DNA of 43,757 nt from positions 1 to 43,757 of the forward strand of contig DQTV01000037.1 in NCBI GenBank assembly GCA_015662595.1. The letters are read 5' to 3'. The DNA is from Ignisphaera aggregans. Its GTDB lineage: Archaea; Thermoproteota; Thermoprotei_A; Sulfolobales; Ignisphaeraceae. Made by a program: the position numbers and the translations under genes. Below are positions 8,779-16,364 of this stretch, in pieces. Numbering within the stretch: the stretch's first letter is position 1; every line of letters starts with the position of its first letter. The notes under the pieces are model-generated. The model ran no database searches and was not told the DNA's origin. It saw nothing but the letters and a program-made list of their open reading frames with translations.

Positions 8779-9408
8779 ATGGATGTGATGCGCGAACTCC
8801 GTCGATTAGGGTTTCGCATGAATACATTCAGTGAAGCGATAGTGGTATTCTTTCATACACGTCCCAACACAGTACTTACAGTGCCCTTAGGGTTAAAACT
8901 AGTTGATGAGGGTCTCAAAGCACGTATATACCCAAGTACCAAAGTGAGAAGAGTGTTGGAGTCAGAAAGGTTTGACAAGTGCTGTGTATGTATCACCATG
9001 AACCCGCTTCTATTCTATAAGGCTACACTCTATCGAGAACATTTAAAGTACAAAGTCATCAGAGTTGACAATGAGGAGTACTTGTGTTTAAGACGGTGTG
9101 ATGCTTATGTACTATGTAGGGTAGCTAAGCGCTATACCTCACACCAATTCCTGTACTTAGTATTCAAGCCCATTAAGTTGGCTTACTCTAGACGTAGACC
9201 CAGCGTGATTACTAGAGCTACATTAGCAGTTCTTGAAGCGCTGATATGCTTAACAAAGATGCCTTACGTCGATATGGCTACGCGAAAACGGTATCTGAAT
9301 ACGATGCATATGTTGATGGAGATAGTTAAACGCTGTACAAGTAGTAGGGCTATCCGTACAGCAATGCAAGACATATTACAACGAGCACAGAAGCTGGTTG
9401 TAGAGTAA
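8779..9408 (+). CDS. DUF447 family protein (probable flavin-binding, pterin-linked)
   Basis: 209 residues. The start EAIVVFFHTRPNTVLTVPLGLKLVDEG followed by ARIYPSTKV and CCVCITMNPLLFYKA matches DUF447, a split-barrel fold related to FMN-binding flavin reductases. Family members occur with methanopterin-linked one-carbon genes, and here the gene lies beside mptE and mptG, so a role in the same cofactor pathway is plausible but not shown. The C-terminal half is helical and rich in Arg/Lys. Start chosen as the first ATG; a second ATG is three codons later. Confidence 0.65.
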   Translation: MDVMRELRRLGFRMNTFSEAIVVFFHTRPNTVLTVPLGLKLVDEGLKARIYPSTKVRRVLESERFDKCCVCITMNPLLFYKATLYREHLKYKVIRVDNEEYLCLRRCDAYVLCRVAKRYTSHQFLYLVFKPIKLAYSRRRPSVITRATLAVLEALICLTKMPYVDMATRKRYLNTMHMLMEIVKRCTSSRAIRTAMQDILQRAQKLVVE

Positions 9409-9439
9409 GCCAACAAGTAATGAATATCGGAAATCCTAA

Positions 9440-9449
9440 AATTTATAAC
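9440..9449 (+). promoter_or_regulatory. Box A promoter for DUF89 gene
   Basis: AATTTATAAC about 48-57 bases before the ATG at 9497. The implied leader is about 25-30 bases. Confidence 0.45.
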
Positions 9450-9496
9450 CACAGAGAAGTCTATTGACAGGACTTTCCACTGATGGTTGACATAGC

Positions 9497-10390
9497 ATGA
9501 AATTGTATACGGAGTGTATCGCGTGTCAGGTAAAAGTAAGGTTTAGAGATATTGTTAAGCTCTTTCCAGACGAAAAGCAGCGAATGGAGGCTTTAAAAGC
9601 CGTTATAAAGGTCATTAACGATAGGATAGTTGATAACACCCTTAATCCTGTACGATTAGCAACAGAGTTATTCAGGTTATTAAAGTCCTTATCTCGAGTT
9701 ACAGATCCCTATGCTAAGGAGAAAGCCGAAGCAAATAAACTTGCGCTGAGTGTCTATCCCTCAATCAGAAGCCACGTCATGGCTATTAACTCCCCAGAGC
9801 AACGTGTAGTTGAAGCATTGAGGGTTTCACTCGTAGGCAACCTGATAGACTTCGGCGTGGCAGAACACACACCACCATCAATATCGGAACTGCTCTCAAT
9901 ATTGAAAACACTTCATATACACGGAGATCCTAAAGCCGCAGCCAAGGCATTGTTGAAGGCTAAGAGGATTGTCGTATTGATGGATAATAGTGGCGAAGCC
10001 GTATTTGATAGAATCATAGCCGATATACTTAGACCTCTTGGCAAGGAGGTCATAGCCATAGTTAAGGGAGGAGCTTTCCAAAACGATATAACGATACATG
10101 AAGCTAAAGATGCAGGACTTTATGAAAGCTTTGATGAGGTAGTTAGCACTGGCACTGATGCTGCAAGTATATTCCTAGACGAGGTCTCCGAGGAGGTTTT
10201 GAAGATAATAAAGCACAGCGATATCATCGTGTCCAAGGGTATGGCGAACTATGAATACCTGACTGACATAGAGCATATCCTTAGGAAAACAGTGCTCTAC
10301 CTGCTCATAGCAAAGTGTGAGCCCATAGCCATCGATACACGAGCTATAAAAGGTGCAGCCCTTACAATCCTCCGACACTTCACTACCTGA
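9497..10390 (+). CDS. DUF89/ARMT1-like metal-dependent phosphatase (AF1104 type)
   Basis: 297 residues. An N-terminal Cys pair (CIACQ) and a helical domain precede the alpha/beta core with VLMDNSGEAVFD, KGGAFQNDITIHEAKDAGL and SDIIVSKGMANYE. The DN and the later Asp residues bind the metal in this family. Family members are damage-control phosphatases that hydrolyse harmful sugar-phosphate or cofactor side products. The archaeal AF1104 group carries the N-terminal Cys motif seen here. The gene follows the pterin cluster on the same strand but has its own box A promoter. Confidence 0.8.
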   Translation: MKLYTECIACQVKVRFRDIVKLFPDEKQRMEALKAVIKVINDRIVDNTLNPVRLATELFRLLKSLSRVTDPYAKEKAEANKLALSVYPSIRSHVMAINSPEQRVVEALRVSLVGNLIDFGVAEHTPPSISELLSILKTLHIHGDPKAAAKALLKAKRIVVLMDNSGEAVFDRIIADILRPLGKEVIAIVKGGAFQNDITIHEAKDAGLYESFDEVVSTGTDAASIFLDEVSEEVLKIIKHSDIIVSKGMANYEYLTDIEHILRKTVLYLLIAKCEPIAIDTRAIKGAALTILRHFTT

Positions 10391-10464
10391 GTCTTAAACT
10401 CTGAACAGCTTATGCACATACCTCCAGGTATTACACGGTAATCGTTGAGTCTAAGACTAGCTTC

Positions 10465-10472
10465 CTTTATAT
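10465..10472 (+). promoter_or_regulatory. Box A promoter for zinc-finger gene
   Basis: CTTTATAT, 40 bases before the GTG start at 10512; a GGTGGG precedes the start. Confidence 0.4.
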
Positions 10473-10511
10473 CAGGTCTCTGCATGATAAGTACCAGAGT
10501 GGTGGGTCTGA

Positions 10512-10913
10512 GTGAGCGAATGCGTTGAGCAGCTCCTTAAGGTAGTGCGTGAAGCTCACGCTCCGCTACTTTTTGAAGTTGTAAAGTCCATAGCCAGCAT
10601 ATGTGGTGAAGACCCCTATACTCTATGGAATGCTTTGGCTAGTGGCTCAATACCTAAACCCAGTGAATCACAGCTAGCTAAGAAGTCAACCTCGACAGCT
10701 CAATCCATCACAAAACCGCATACCTTACAGTGTTGGCGCTGTCCAGCATGCAACAAGGAATTCAGCGATGTTAAGCAGCTAGTAAACCACATACTCTTCT
10801 ACGTTAAACAACGTGATAAGTCTCATATAGAAGTCTATAGGAATATTAAGCAACGTGTAGAGAGAAGCGGACAAACATTTACACAAGTAATCATGACAGA
10901 GCTACGCTGTTAG
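10512..10913 (+). CDS. Small protein with C2H2-like zinc finger
   Basis: 133 residues, GTG start. Residues 1-45 are helical (EQLLKVVREAHAPLLFEVVKSIASICGEDP), then a polar linker, then WRCPACNKEFSDVKQLVNHILFYVK, a C-x2-C-x12-H finger followed by further His candidates. It may bind nucleic acid. The family is not recognised. Its last 23 bases overlap the 3' end of the convergent membrane-protein gene. Confidence 0.65.
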   Translation: MSECVEQLLKVVREAHAPLLFEVVKSIASICGEDPYTLWNALASGSIPKPSESQLAKKSTSTAQSITKPHTLQCWRCPACNKEFSDVKQLVNHILFYVKQRDKSHIEVYRNIKQRVERSGQTFTQVIMTELRC

Positions 10914-11454
10914 TGTTCGCTACATGTACACGTCTTGACTTTAGATGTAGGGTAATAATGGAAATCAGTGCACACAACGAGATTGCGCTGCCTACTATCG
11001 CCAATATGAATGAGGGTATAGCTAGCCAGATGAATGGACGTACATAGATCGTATAGGCCAACAATACATTAACCTTACAGCTGTTGTTAGAGGTGAAGGA
11101 TAGAGCTGCAGCCTCCCATCGCTTAAGGTTAGTAAGCACCAATTCTTCACCTCTATACAGTACTCTTTCTAAAGATTTTCCATGGGCATTGACATATCTT
11201 AACACCGTAATCGATAACCGATCACAGCTGTGTCTAATACTCATATTGAAGTATATGGCCCTAGCTGGAAGCAATTGATTTAAAGTCATGTATACATTTT
11301 TCGAGGGCTCTAAGCACACCTCCTTCTCCACATAGCCATAGGCGGTATGCACTGTCATCGAAAGCAGGGATAGGAATAGTGCTGAGAGTAGTATGGTTAA
11401 GCCCATGAGTAAGAGCCGTGTAGCCTTCATAGCCTTCACGCCGTCTCTAGCCAT
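10891..11454 (-). CDS. Hypothetical membrane protein with extracellular domain
   Basis: 187 residues. A basic N-terminus is followed by a hydrophobic segment (about 12-40), a mostly polar domain with three or four Cys residues (EVCLEPSKN, RHSCDRL, NNSCKV) and a second membrane segment (about 140-168), then a basic tail. This suggests a protein with both ends inside the cell and a loop outside that may be stabilised by disulphides. No family recognised. An alternative start is the ATG at residue 9 (MKATRLL), which gives a shorter N-terminus. Confidence 0.55.
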   Translation of the reverse strand: MARDGVKAMKATRLLLMGLTILLSALFLSLLSMTVHTAYGYVEKEVCLEPSKNVYMTLNQLLPARAIYFNMSIRHSCDRLSITVLRYVNAHGKSLERVLYRGEELVLTNLKRWEAAALSFTSNNSCKVNVLLAYTIYVRPFIWLAIPSFILAIVGSAISLCALISIITLHLKSRRVHVANTNSVALS

Positions 11455-11612
11455 AGTACTTAATCACTTAGAGGCTTGATAAAGGTCCAAGTTTATAGCA
11501 TAGTACTAACGCTTAACATAATCGAGAATTAGAATCGGCACTCAACTCTGTTTAACCCCCTGAGAACTGATCGTATTGAGCAATGTTTGGAGAGCCCCAA
11601 TATTTTGTGTGG

Positions 11613-11687
11613 CGGGCCCGCGGGGATTTGAACCCCGGACCTCCGGCTCCGCAGGCCGGCGCTCTATCCAAGCTGAGCTACGGGCCC
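11613..11687 (-). tRNA. tRNA-Arg (anticodon GCG)
   Basis: Full cloverleaf on the minus strand: acceptor GGGCCCG/CGGGCCC, D arm GCTC...GAGC, anticodon stem CCGGC/GCCGG with loop CTGCGGA (anticodon GCG), T arm CGGGG-TTCAAAT-CCCCG, discriminator G. TGG at 11610-11612 shows that CCA is encoded. No intron. A C/D sRNA candidate lies 44 bases upstream on the same strand. Confidence 0.96.
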
Positions 11688-11730
11688 ACCTACTACTAAT
11701 AGCGGTTTCTTAACTAAGTCTTTTATCTTT

Positions 11731-11781
11731 TCAGCCGGTAGAGGGATCGTCATCGCGTCGGTCACGGCCACTTCTCATCAT
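11731..11781 (-). ncRNA. C/D box sRNA candidate 1
   Basis: Minus strand. C ATGATGA (11775-11781), 13-base guide GAAGTGGCCGTGA, D' CCGA (11758-11761), one-base spacer, C' GCGATGA (11750-11756), 15-base guide CGATCCCTCTACCGG, D CTGA (11731-11734). It lies upstream of tRNA-Arg on the same strand, so the two could be processed from one transcript. Target not identified. Confidence 0.65.
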
Positions 11782-11813
11782 TTTGTTACCGTTAAGTCAT
11801 TGATACTAATCCG

Positions 11814-11822
11814 CTTTTTAAG
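11814..11822 (+). promoter_or_regulatory. Box A upstream of sRNA 2 / radical SAM gene
   Basis: CTTTTTAAG, with C box of sRNA 2 starting 25 bases after its end; the spacing fits a start of transcription at or just before the sRNA. Confidence 0.45.
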
Positions 11823-11846
11823 TCGTCTTACTAAACCTCATTTTAG

Positions 11847-11895
11847 GTGATGTGAAGGTCCGCTTCTGAGGTGTGATGAGGGAACCCGAGGCTGA
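11847..11895 (+). ncRNA. C/D box sRNA candidate 2, overlapping a gene start
   Basis: C GTGATGT (11847-11853), 12-base guide GAAGGTCCGCTT, D' CTGA (11866-11869), spacer GGT, C' GTGATGA (11873-11879), 12-base guide GGGAACCCGAGG, D CTGA (11892-11895). Box sequences and both 12-base guides are close to the ideal archaeal form. It covers the apparent GTG/ATG start of the radical SAM frame, so that protein more likely starts at 11903. Confidence 0.78.
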
Positions 11896-11902
11896 TCTCA
11901 AC

Positions 11903-13045
11903 ATGTCTCGATTGGTTAGCATCGTTGAGAGGCGAAAGCGTATTTCTGAGGAGCTACGAAACAGACTTAGTTCATATGCTAAAGCTCGCGCTGAAGCAGA
12001 TCCACACTCTCGTCGGAAGCCTAGACCGTGCGGAATGACTATACACACCGGTATCGGTTGTAGCTATCGTTGTCTCTACTGCTACATATTCGATATGGGG
12101 TTTCCAGGAAAGATCTCAACATATCCTCTCACACCTCTTGAACTCGCATATGCCCTATCATTGAACCCCTACATAGCGCCAGGATACACGCTCGCAGCCT
12201 ATGGCTCTGTCACTGAGCCCTTTGCTCCTGAAACGCGGAAGATTGCTGTAGAGTACATTCGCGAAGTATATAGATGGCTTCAGATGCCAAGCCAGGTCTC
12301 TACAAAGAGCGTTGTGGATGAAGAGTTAGCAAAGGCTTTGAAGAGCGCTGAGCCCAACCTCAGCCTTCTCATAACCGTAGTCACCTTGGACCGCTATCGT
12401 GAGCTAGAACCCGGTGCACCATCACCGTCAGAGCGATTTGTAGGAGCTTCAATAGCAGTTAAGCACGGCTTATATGTGTCCCTATTCCTCAGACCCATAA
12501 TACCTGGTATTACTGATAGGGAAGCGCACAAGATAGTCAAGATGGCTGTAGAGAGTGGTATAAACAGCGTTGTTATTGGTACGCTAAGGATTACACCAAG
12601 CATTGTATCGCGATTACAGAGTATAGATCCCGCAATTGGTCAGGAGGTATTGCGTAGAGCTCCTAAGCAGTTTCACAGTATTCGCAATTCACGAAAGCAA
12701 ATAGCAATACGTGGAGAGGACCTAAAGAGAAAGATAGCTGCGATCGCTAAAGACTACGGTATGAAGGTGTACGCCTCTGCATGCAGCGCCAATATTGATG
12801 CGCATAACGAATATTGCTATGCGTGTCACTATGGTCCCTGCGGTAATCCCTCTAGAGCACCTCAATTCTATGACACAGACATTACGGACTTCCTAGAGTA
12901 CTTAGGATTCAAGCATATCTCCGTAGAGATAAACGATGACACAGTCTCAATAAGGCTTAGTGGAGGTCACGAAACACTGCTTGAGATCGTTAGGTATATC
13001 CTGATGTCTACAGTTAGGAAACGGATAGTATTGAAGTTTAAGTAA
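11903..13045 (+). CDS. Radical SAM protein, spore-photoproduct-lyase-like (COG1533 type)
   Basis: About 380 residues. The cluster motif is CSYRCLYCY (C-x3-C-x2-C), preceded by GMTIHTGIGC. A partial TIM barrel follows with SVTEPFAPE, LFLRPIIPGITD and an Asn/Arg-rich part. A second set of Cys residues (SACSANIDAHNEYCYACHYGPC) near residues 295-320 may hold another Fe-S cluster or zinc. The family includes spore photoproduct lyase relatives of unknown substrate that are common in archaea. The open frame begins at GTG 11873, but those first ten codons lie inside sRNA 2 and are unconserved in character, so I use the ATG at 11903; the ATG at 11876 is the alternative. Confidence 0.78.
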   Translation: MSRLVSIVERRKRISEELRNRLSSYAKARAEADPHSRRKPRPCGMTIHTGIGCSYRCLYCYIFDMGFPGKISTYPLTPLELAYALSLNPYIAPGYTLAAYGSVTEPFAPETRKIAVEYIREVYRWLQMPSQVSTKSVVDEELAKALKSAEPNLSLLITVVTLDRYRELEPGAPSPSERFVGASIAVKHGLYVSLFLRPIIPGITDREAHKIVKMAVESGINSVVIGTLRITPSIVSRLQSIDPAIGQEVLRRAPKQFHSIRNSRKQIAIRGEDLKRKIAAIAKDYGMKVYASACSANIDAHNEYCYACHYGPCGNPSRAPQFYDTDITDFLEYLGFKHISVEINDDTVSIRLSGGHETLLEIVRYILMSTVRKRIVLKFK

Positions 13046-13051
13046 GGCGAG

Positions 13052-13059
13052 GTTTATAT
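13052..13059 (+). promoter_or_regulatory. Box A promoter for 126-residue membrane protein
   Basis: TTTATATA, 43-50 bases before the ATG at 13102. GGTGA lies about 7 bases before that ATG. Confidence 0.5.
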
Positions 13060-13101
13060 ATTCCACTACATAGTTAACGAGTTAAGGTACGGTGAAGCGC
13101 A

Positions 13102-13482
13102 ATGTTAGAGCATATAGCCTTTCAAGCTCTCAATACCACCACGACCATTGACGTAAGTTCGTTTATTGGATCCATCCTAATCAATCCAAGAGCTTACATC
13201 GTTATGCTAATACAGTTTCTACTGGGTTTAGGTTTAGGATATGTAGCTATGAGAGCTTTGAAGTACATACTCGGAGCTGTAGGTATAATATTCCTTGGCA
13301 TAGCGTTAGGTGTATGGTCTATAGGTAATAGCATATATGAAGCCCTTTACAGAATGGAGTTAATAGCTAAGAGCCTGTGGGAAATCGCATACTCTCTCTT
13401 AACGGCCTTAGGACTACTAGTTATAGGGCCCGTTACCGTGGGATTCATTGTTGGAGCGCTAATAGCTCAGTTCCGTAAATAA
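13102..13482 (+). CDS. Small membrane protein with three hydrophobic segments
   Basis: 126 residues with membrane segments at about 32-53, 56-75 and 95-122. The glycine-rich pair LLGLGLGYVAMRALKYILGAVGIIFLGIALGV recalls FUN14-type proteins, but the match is too weak to name it. The short loop between the second and third segments is amphipathic. It ends 6 bases before the stop of the convergent deacetylase-fold gene. Confidence 0.6.
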   Translation: MLEHIAFQALNTTTTIDVSSFIGSILINPRAYIVMLIQFLLGLGLGYVAMRALKYILGAVGIIFLGIALGVWSIGNSIYEALYRMELIAKSLWEIAYSLLTALGLLVIGPVTVGFIVGALIAQFRK

Positions 13483-13488
13483 TCTCAG

Positions 13489-14538
13489 CTACAACACTCC
13501 GAGGAACTCTCTAAGCACTTTCTTAACTCTATTAACTACAATGCGCACACCTCTATGAGGTTCAACACGGTATTCGGTATCTATCTGTGGCTGTATATAC
13601 CCCCTCACAAAGGCTGGTAAGCCTTCACGAAGACCTACAGTATACCCTCCCTCTAACACCGTAAGCGTACCCAGAAACCTTTTAGCCATGAGAGCAAGAG
13701 AGCTTGCAGCAAAGGTAAAGAACTTTGATGTTACGCTCATAGATGCTAGACCGTCGTCGAGGTAGGCATCGAGACCTAGAGAAAGCATTATCATTCTAGG
13801 CTTTATGGTAAATACCAGGGGCTCTACGACTTCTTTCCACACGTAGATGTAGTCGTCATCACCTGAGTAATGGGGGAGGGGGATGTTCACCTTCGTTCCC
13901 CGAGCTTCATTACCACCAATATCCTCAACATCACCAGTTCCAGGGTATATACCGTGTTCATGAATATCTACATGAATAACGTTAGCATCGTTCCAAAATA
14001 TTTCCTGTGTTCCGTTACCATGATGCACATCAATGTCTATTATTACGATTGGTCTAAGTTTCATAACTTCTTCAGCATATTTAGCTGCTATAGCTATGTT
14101 GTTAAATATACAGAAGCCTAAGGTCGGAGCTCCTAGAGCTCTACCATACCTACCCGCATGATGACCTGGAGGTCTTAGTAAAGATAGGAATAGAGCGCTG
14201 CCCTTCTCGAGCAGGAGACGGACACCTTGAATAGCGGCTCCACATGCGAGCAACGCTACATCGAAGGTGTGAGGAGAAACGTACGTGTCTAAATCTATGT
14301 ATCCACCACCTCGCTTAGACATTTCACGGACGAGCTCAACATAATCACTATCGTGAACTGCAAGTACATTATCTAAGTCAGCTCTTTCAGGGACTATTAC
14401 ATCTGCCTTATCCCACATACCTGAATTTCTCAGGGCTTCTATAGCTATCTCTAAACGTAATGGATTCTCTGGGTGTGTAGATGCGATCGGAGGTCTGTGC
14501 TTCTTATGATCATCGCTATACGCTATGAAGAGCTGCAT
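13489..14538 (-). CDS. Histone deacetylase superfamily (class II / AcuC-like) amidohydrolase
   Basis: 349 residues. Catalytic features are all present: RPPGHHAGR with the His pair (126-127), DIDVHHGNGTQE (168-178) with the zinc ligands Asp170 and His172, LGLDAYLDDGLASM with the third zinc Asp, and EGGYTVG carrying the ring Gly-Gly-Tyr. The protein is a zinc-dependent deacylase; archaeal relatives act on acetylated proteins, polyamines or other small amides, and the substrate here is unknown. The start is the first ATG, at the conserved N-terminus. It is divergent from the aminotransferase gene with 71 bases between starts. Confidence 0.88.
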   Translation of the reverse strand: MQLFIAYSDDHKKHRPPIASTHPENPLRLEIAIEALRNSGMWDKADVIVPERADLDNVLAVHDSDYVELVREMSKRGGGYIDLDTYVSPHTFDVALLACGAAIQGVRLLLEKGSALFLSLLRPPGHHAGRYGRALGAPTLGFCIFNNIAIAAKYAEEVMKLRPIVIIDIDVHHGNGTQEIFWNDANVIHVDIHEHGIYPGTGDVEDIGGNEARGTKVNIPLPHYSGDDDYIYVWKEVVEPLVFTIKPRMIMLSLGLDAYLDDGLASMSVTSKFFTFAASSLALMAKRFLGTLTVLEGGYTVGLREGLPAFVRGYIQPQIDTEYRVEPHRGVRIVVNRVKKVLREFLGVL

Positions 14539-14574
14539 ACATCGTCATACCCCGAACTGCAGCCTCACCACACG

Positions 14575-14582
14575 TTATATAG
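14575..14582 (+). promoter_or_regulatory. Box A promoter for HisC-like gene
   Basis: TTATATAG, 28 bases before the ATG at 14610, which predicts an almost leaderless mRNA. Confidence 0.5.
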
Positions 14583-14609
14583 CTTAGTAAGTAACTAGAT
14601 GTAACAGCC

Positions 14610-15611
14610 ATGAGTATCCGCCTACATTTAAATGAATCACCGTATCCTCCCACTCCTCGCGTGGGAGAGTATTTAGCGAGATACATTGGTGTTTTGAATA
14701 GGTACGAGAGTGTAGAGCTCAAAGAGGAGTTGCTACGAGAGCTCGCAAATTACGTAGGTATAGACCGCGACTACATATCGCTTTACCCTGGTAGCAGTGC
14801 TGCTATAATAGCGTTGCTTAAGTATGTTAAACGCAATAATCTACGCTTCCTAACGACATTTCCGGGGTTCCACGGAATTAATGAATTTGCTGAGCTTGAG
14901 AACGTGACCGTGTACTACCATGCTCTCACACCTAAGAGCTTTGAGCTAGACCTCGATAGACTCCTGAGGGAGGTAGATAAGCAGACTGTTGTATACATAG
15001 CCAATCCCAACAACCCTACATCAAACATACTGCTACACGATGAGGACTCGGTTAAGAGGTTATGCGAAAAAGCCTCGCTAGTTGTTATTGATGAGGCGTA
15101 TTACGAGTTTTCGGGTATCACATTCACAAAGCTATTAAGATGCAGTCTATGCGAGAACTTGGTCATTATACGCACATTCTCTAAAGCATTTGCATTAGCA
15201 GGCGCACGCATAGGTTACGTAATCTCTTCACCTAAACTTCTGTCCGAATTAGACCGTTGCAGACCACTCTTCGACATTGCTATACCTTCGATGGCTGCCG
15301 CATTGGCTGCTCTTAGAGATAGAGACTACATGTTTAAGCTCGTTAACGTTATCAAGTATCTACGCGATAAACTTAGATCTGAAGTTGAAAACCTCGGATT
15401 GTATGTGCTTCCCAGCGCTACTAACTTCCTCTTTATCGAATTGCCACTACCAGGTTACGTAGTAGCTGAGAAACTCCGCTCCATGAATATCCTAATCAAG
15501 ACGTATAGCGATCCCGGCATAGAGAACTATATCAGGGTTAGCGTAGGTAGTGAGGAGGAGAATAAACTGTTTGTGGAATCTCTCAAAGAAGTTCTGGCAA
15601 GTAGTAAATGA
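14610..15611 (+). CDS. Class I/II aminotransferase, histidinol-phosphate aminotransferase-like
   Basis: 333 residues. The N-terminus IRLHLNESPYPPTP, PGSSAAI for the cofactor phosphate, ANPNNPTS, VVIDEAYYEF and the lysine motif RTFSKAFALAGARIGY are those of the HisC/CobD branch of PLP-dependent aminotransferases. No other histidine gene is in the window, so CobD-like (threonine-phosphate decarboxylase) or an aromatic aminotransferase are alternatives. The stop codon TGA (15609-15611) lies inside box C of sRNA 3. A near-leaderless start is suggested by the TATA 28 bases upstream. Confidence 0.82.
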   Translation: MSIRLHLNESPYPPTPRVGEYLARYIGVLNRYESVELKEELLRELANYVGIDRDYISLYPGSSAAIIALLKYVKRNNLRFLTTFPGFHGINEFAELENVTVYYHALTPKSFELDLDRLLREVDKQTVVYIANPNNPTSNILLHDEDSVKRLCEKASLVVIDEAYYEFSGITFTKLLRCSLCENLVIIRTFSKAFALAGARIGYVISSPKLLSELDRCRPLFDIAIPSMAAALAALRDRDYMFKLVNVIKYLRDKLRSEVENLGLYVLPSATNFLFIELPLPGYVVAEKLRSMNILIKTYSDPGIENYIRVSVGSEEENKLFVESLKEVLASSK

Positions 15612-15655
15612 TGACACTACCGCGTCTGAATGGTGATGAATGCCGTGGCCACTGA
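15608..15655 (+). ncRNA. C/D box sRNA candidate 3, overlapping a stop codon
   Basis: C ATGATGA (15608-15614), 11-base guide CACTACCGCGT, D' CTGA (15626-15629), spacer ATG, C' GTGATGA (15633-15639), 12-base guide ATGCCGTGGCCA, D CTGA (15652-15655). All four boxes match the consensus. Box C contains the TGA stop of the aminotransferase gene. Box D is the left half of the palindrome CTGATCAG. Confidence 0.82.
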
Positions 15656-15706
15656 TCAGCCGCGCGGGATCCGGTCATCTAATCACTTCGGTGAGGCTAT
15701 CATCAC
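15656..15706 (-). ncRNA. Weak C/D box sRNA candidate 4, convergent with candidate 3
   Basis: Minus strand: C GTGATGA (15700-15706), 13-base guide, D'-like GTGA (15683-15686), C'-like TAGATGA (15675-15681), 15-base GC-rich guide CCGGATCCCGCGCGG, D CTGA (15656-15659). The outer boxes are perfect but the inner two are degenerate. It would share the CTGATCAG palindrome with candidate 3. Confidence 0.3.
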
Positions 15707-15746
15707 GGACCTTACCACTATTATGATGGATAGTAGAAGTGTGTGT

Positions 15747-15768
15747 CGCGCGGTGAATACGTCCCTGC
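15747..15768 (+). other. 22-base match to conserved archaeal 16S rRNA (near E. coli 1370-1390)
   Basis: The bases CGCGCGGTGAATAC plus GTCCCTGC (15747-15768) equal, in sense orientation, the stretch just before the universal CACACACCGCCCGT region of archaeal 16S rRNA as I recall it. The bases after it (CCCCACTCATCC) depart from rRNA (normally TCCTTGCACACACC). The flanks do not align with 16S over any length I could see. Confidence 0.6.
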
Positions 15769-15840
15769 CCCACTCATCCAGGGGGAGACCCCCCAGTTGT
15801 GGGGCCCCCACGAGGGGCCGAGAAAAGCTGTCTAACTACT
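15769..15840. other. GC-rich segment with hairpin potential, no gene
   Basis: Follows the rRNA-like stretch. GGGGG/CCCCC around 15782-15794 and GTGGGG...CCCCAC complementarity between about 15768-15773 and 15798-15805 could form stems. It might be part of a structured RNA that also contains the rRNA-like stretch, but no known family (SRP RNA, RNase P RNA) is recognised. Confidence 0.3.
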
Positions 15841-15850
15841 TGCTTATAAG
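15841..15850 (+). promoter_or_regulatory. Box A promoter for 127-residue hypothetical gene
   Basis: GCTTATAAGC, a palindromic TATA-like element about 30 bases before the ATG at 15880. Confidence 0.45.
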
Positions 15851-15879
15851 CTGATGCGGAGATTGTAGGAAGGCGAGTT

Positions 15880-16263
15880 ATGAGGGTGAAGTTCCTTAAG
15901 GTAAGCCTCGTACAGATATTATCGCGTGTGTTTACACTTCAGCAGCGCGCACATGAGCTACAGTCCGTATTCTCTATCCCCTGTAAACCGACGTTGTTTA
16001 TCATAGTATCCAGACTTGTTGCAGCTCAGTATAGGATTAGGTACAGTAACCTGATTCAGTGTGTGGATGGCACTATCTATGGGTCAGAGGTTCTTGATGT
16101 TGGCTCAAGCACGGATGTAGTTGAGGTGGCTAGATACATACTGTGTAACGGGTTTGAAATTCGAGGCTCAGATGCTTATAGACTTCGATATATTCTTCGA
16201 AGATCTAGCGGCGTCCTAGTTGAAGAACATGGAGATAGAGTTGTGATAATGTATGCTCCCTAA
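15880..16263 (+). CDS. Hypothetical protein
   Basis: 127 residues, family not recognised. The N-terminal 30 residues look helical (LVQILSRVFTLQQRAHELQSVF); the middle carries alternating hydrophobic strands (TLFIIVSRLVAAQYRIRY), and the C-terminus VLVEEHGDRVVIMYAP looks like a strand pair. It has no membrane segment. It is flanked on both sides by sRNA loci and has its own TATA box, so it is not in an operon. Confidence 0.55.
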   Translation: MRVKFLKVSLVQILSRVFTLQQRAHELQSVFSIPCKPTLFIIVSRLVAAQYRIRYSNLIQCVDGTIYGSEVLDVGSSTDVVEVARYILCNGFEIRGSDAYRLRYILRRSSGVLVEEHGDRVVIMYAP

Positions 16264-16364
16264 GATCATTGTATAGATCATCGCTATCATAGAGACCCTT
16301 AGCTCTAAGCTTAAAAGCTTTGAAATCAGTTCTTGATGAGGATGGAGCGGACAGACATATTCGC

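Noticed and set aside
8744-8790. Repeated GTGATG motifs between mptE and DUF447
   Set aside because: Looks like C boxes but has no D box and spacing of only 8-9 bases; explained by ribosome binding site and start codons.
10297-10485. Minus-strand frame with two Cys opposite the DUF89 gene end
   Set aside because: Mostly antisense to the DUF89 C-terminus; no independent motif.
15630-15854. 74-residue open frame after the HisC-like gene
   Set aside because: It crosses sRNA 3, the rRNA-like stretch and GC-rich hairpins; the composition (many Ser, Arg, Pro) and absence of protein-like pattern favour RNA content instead.
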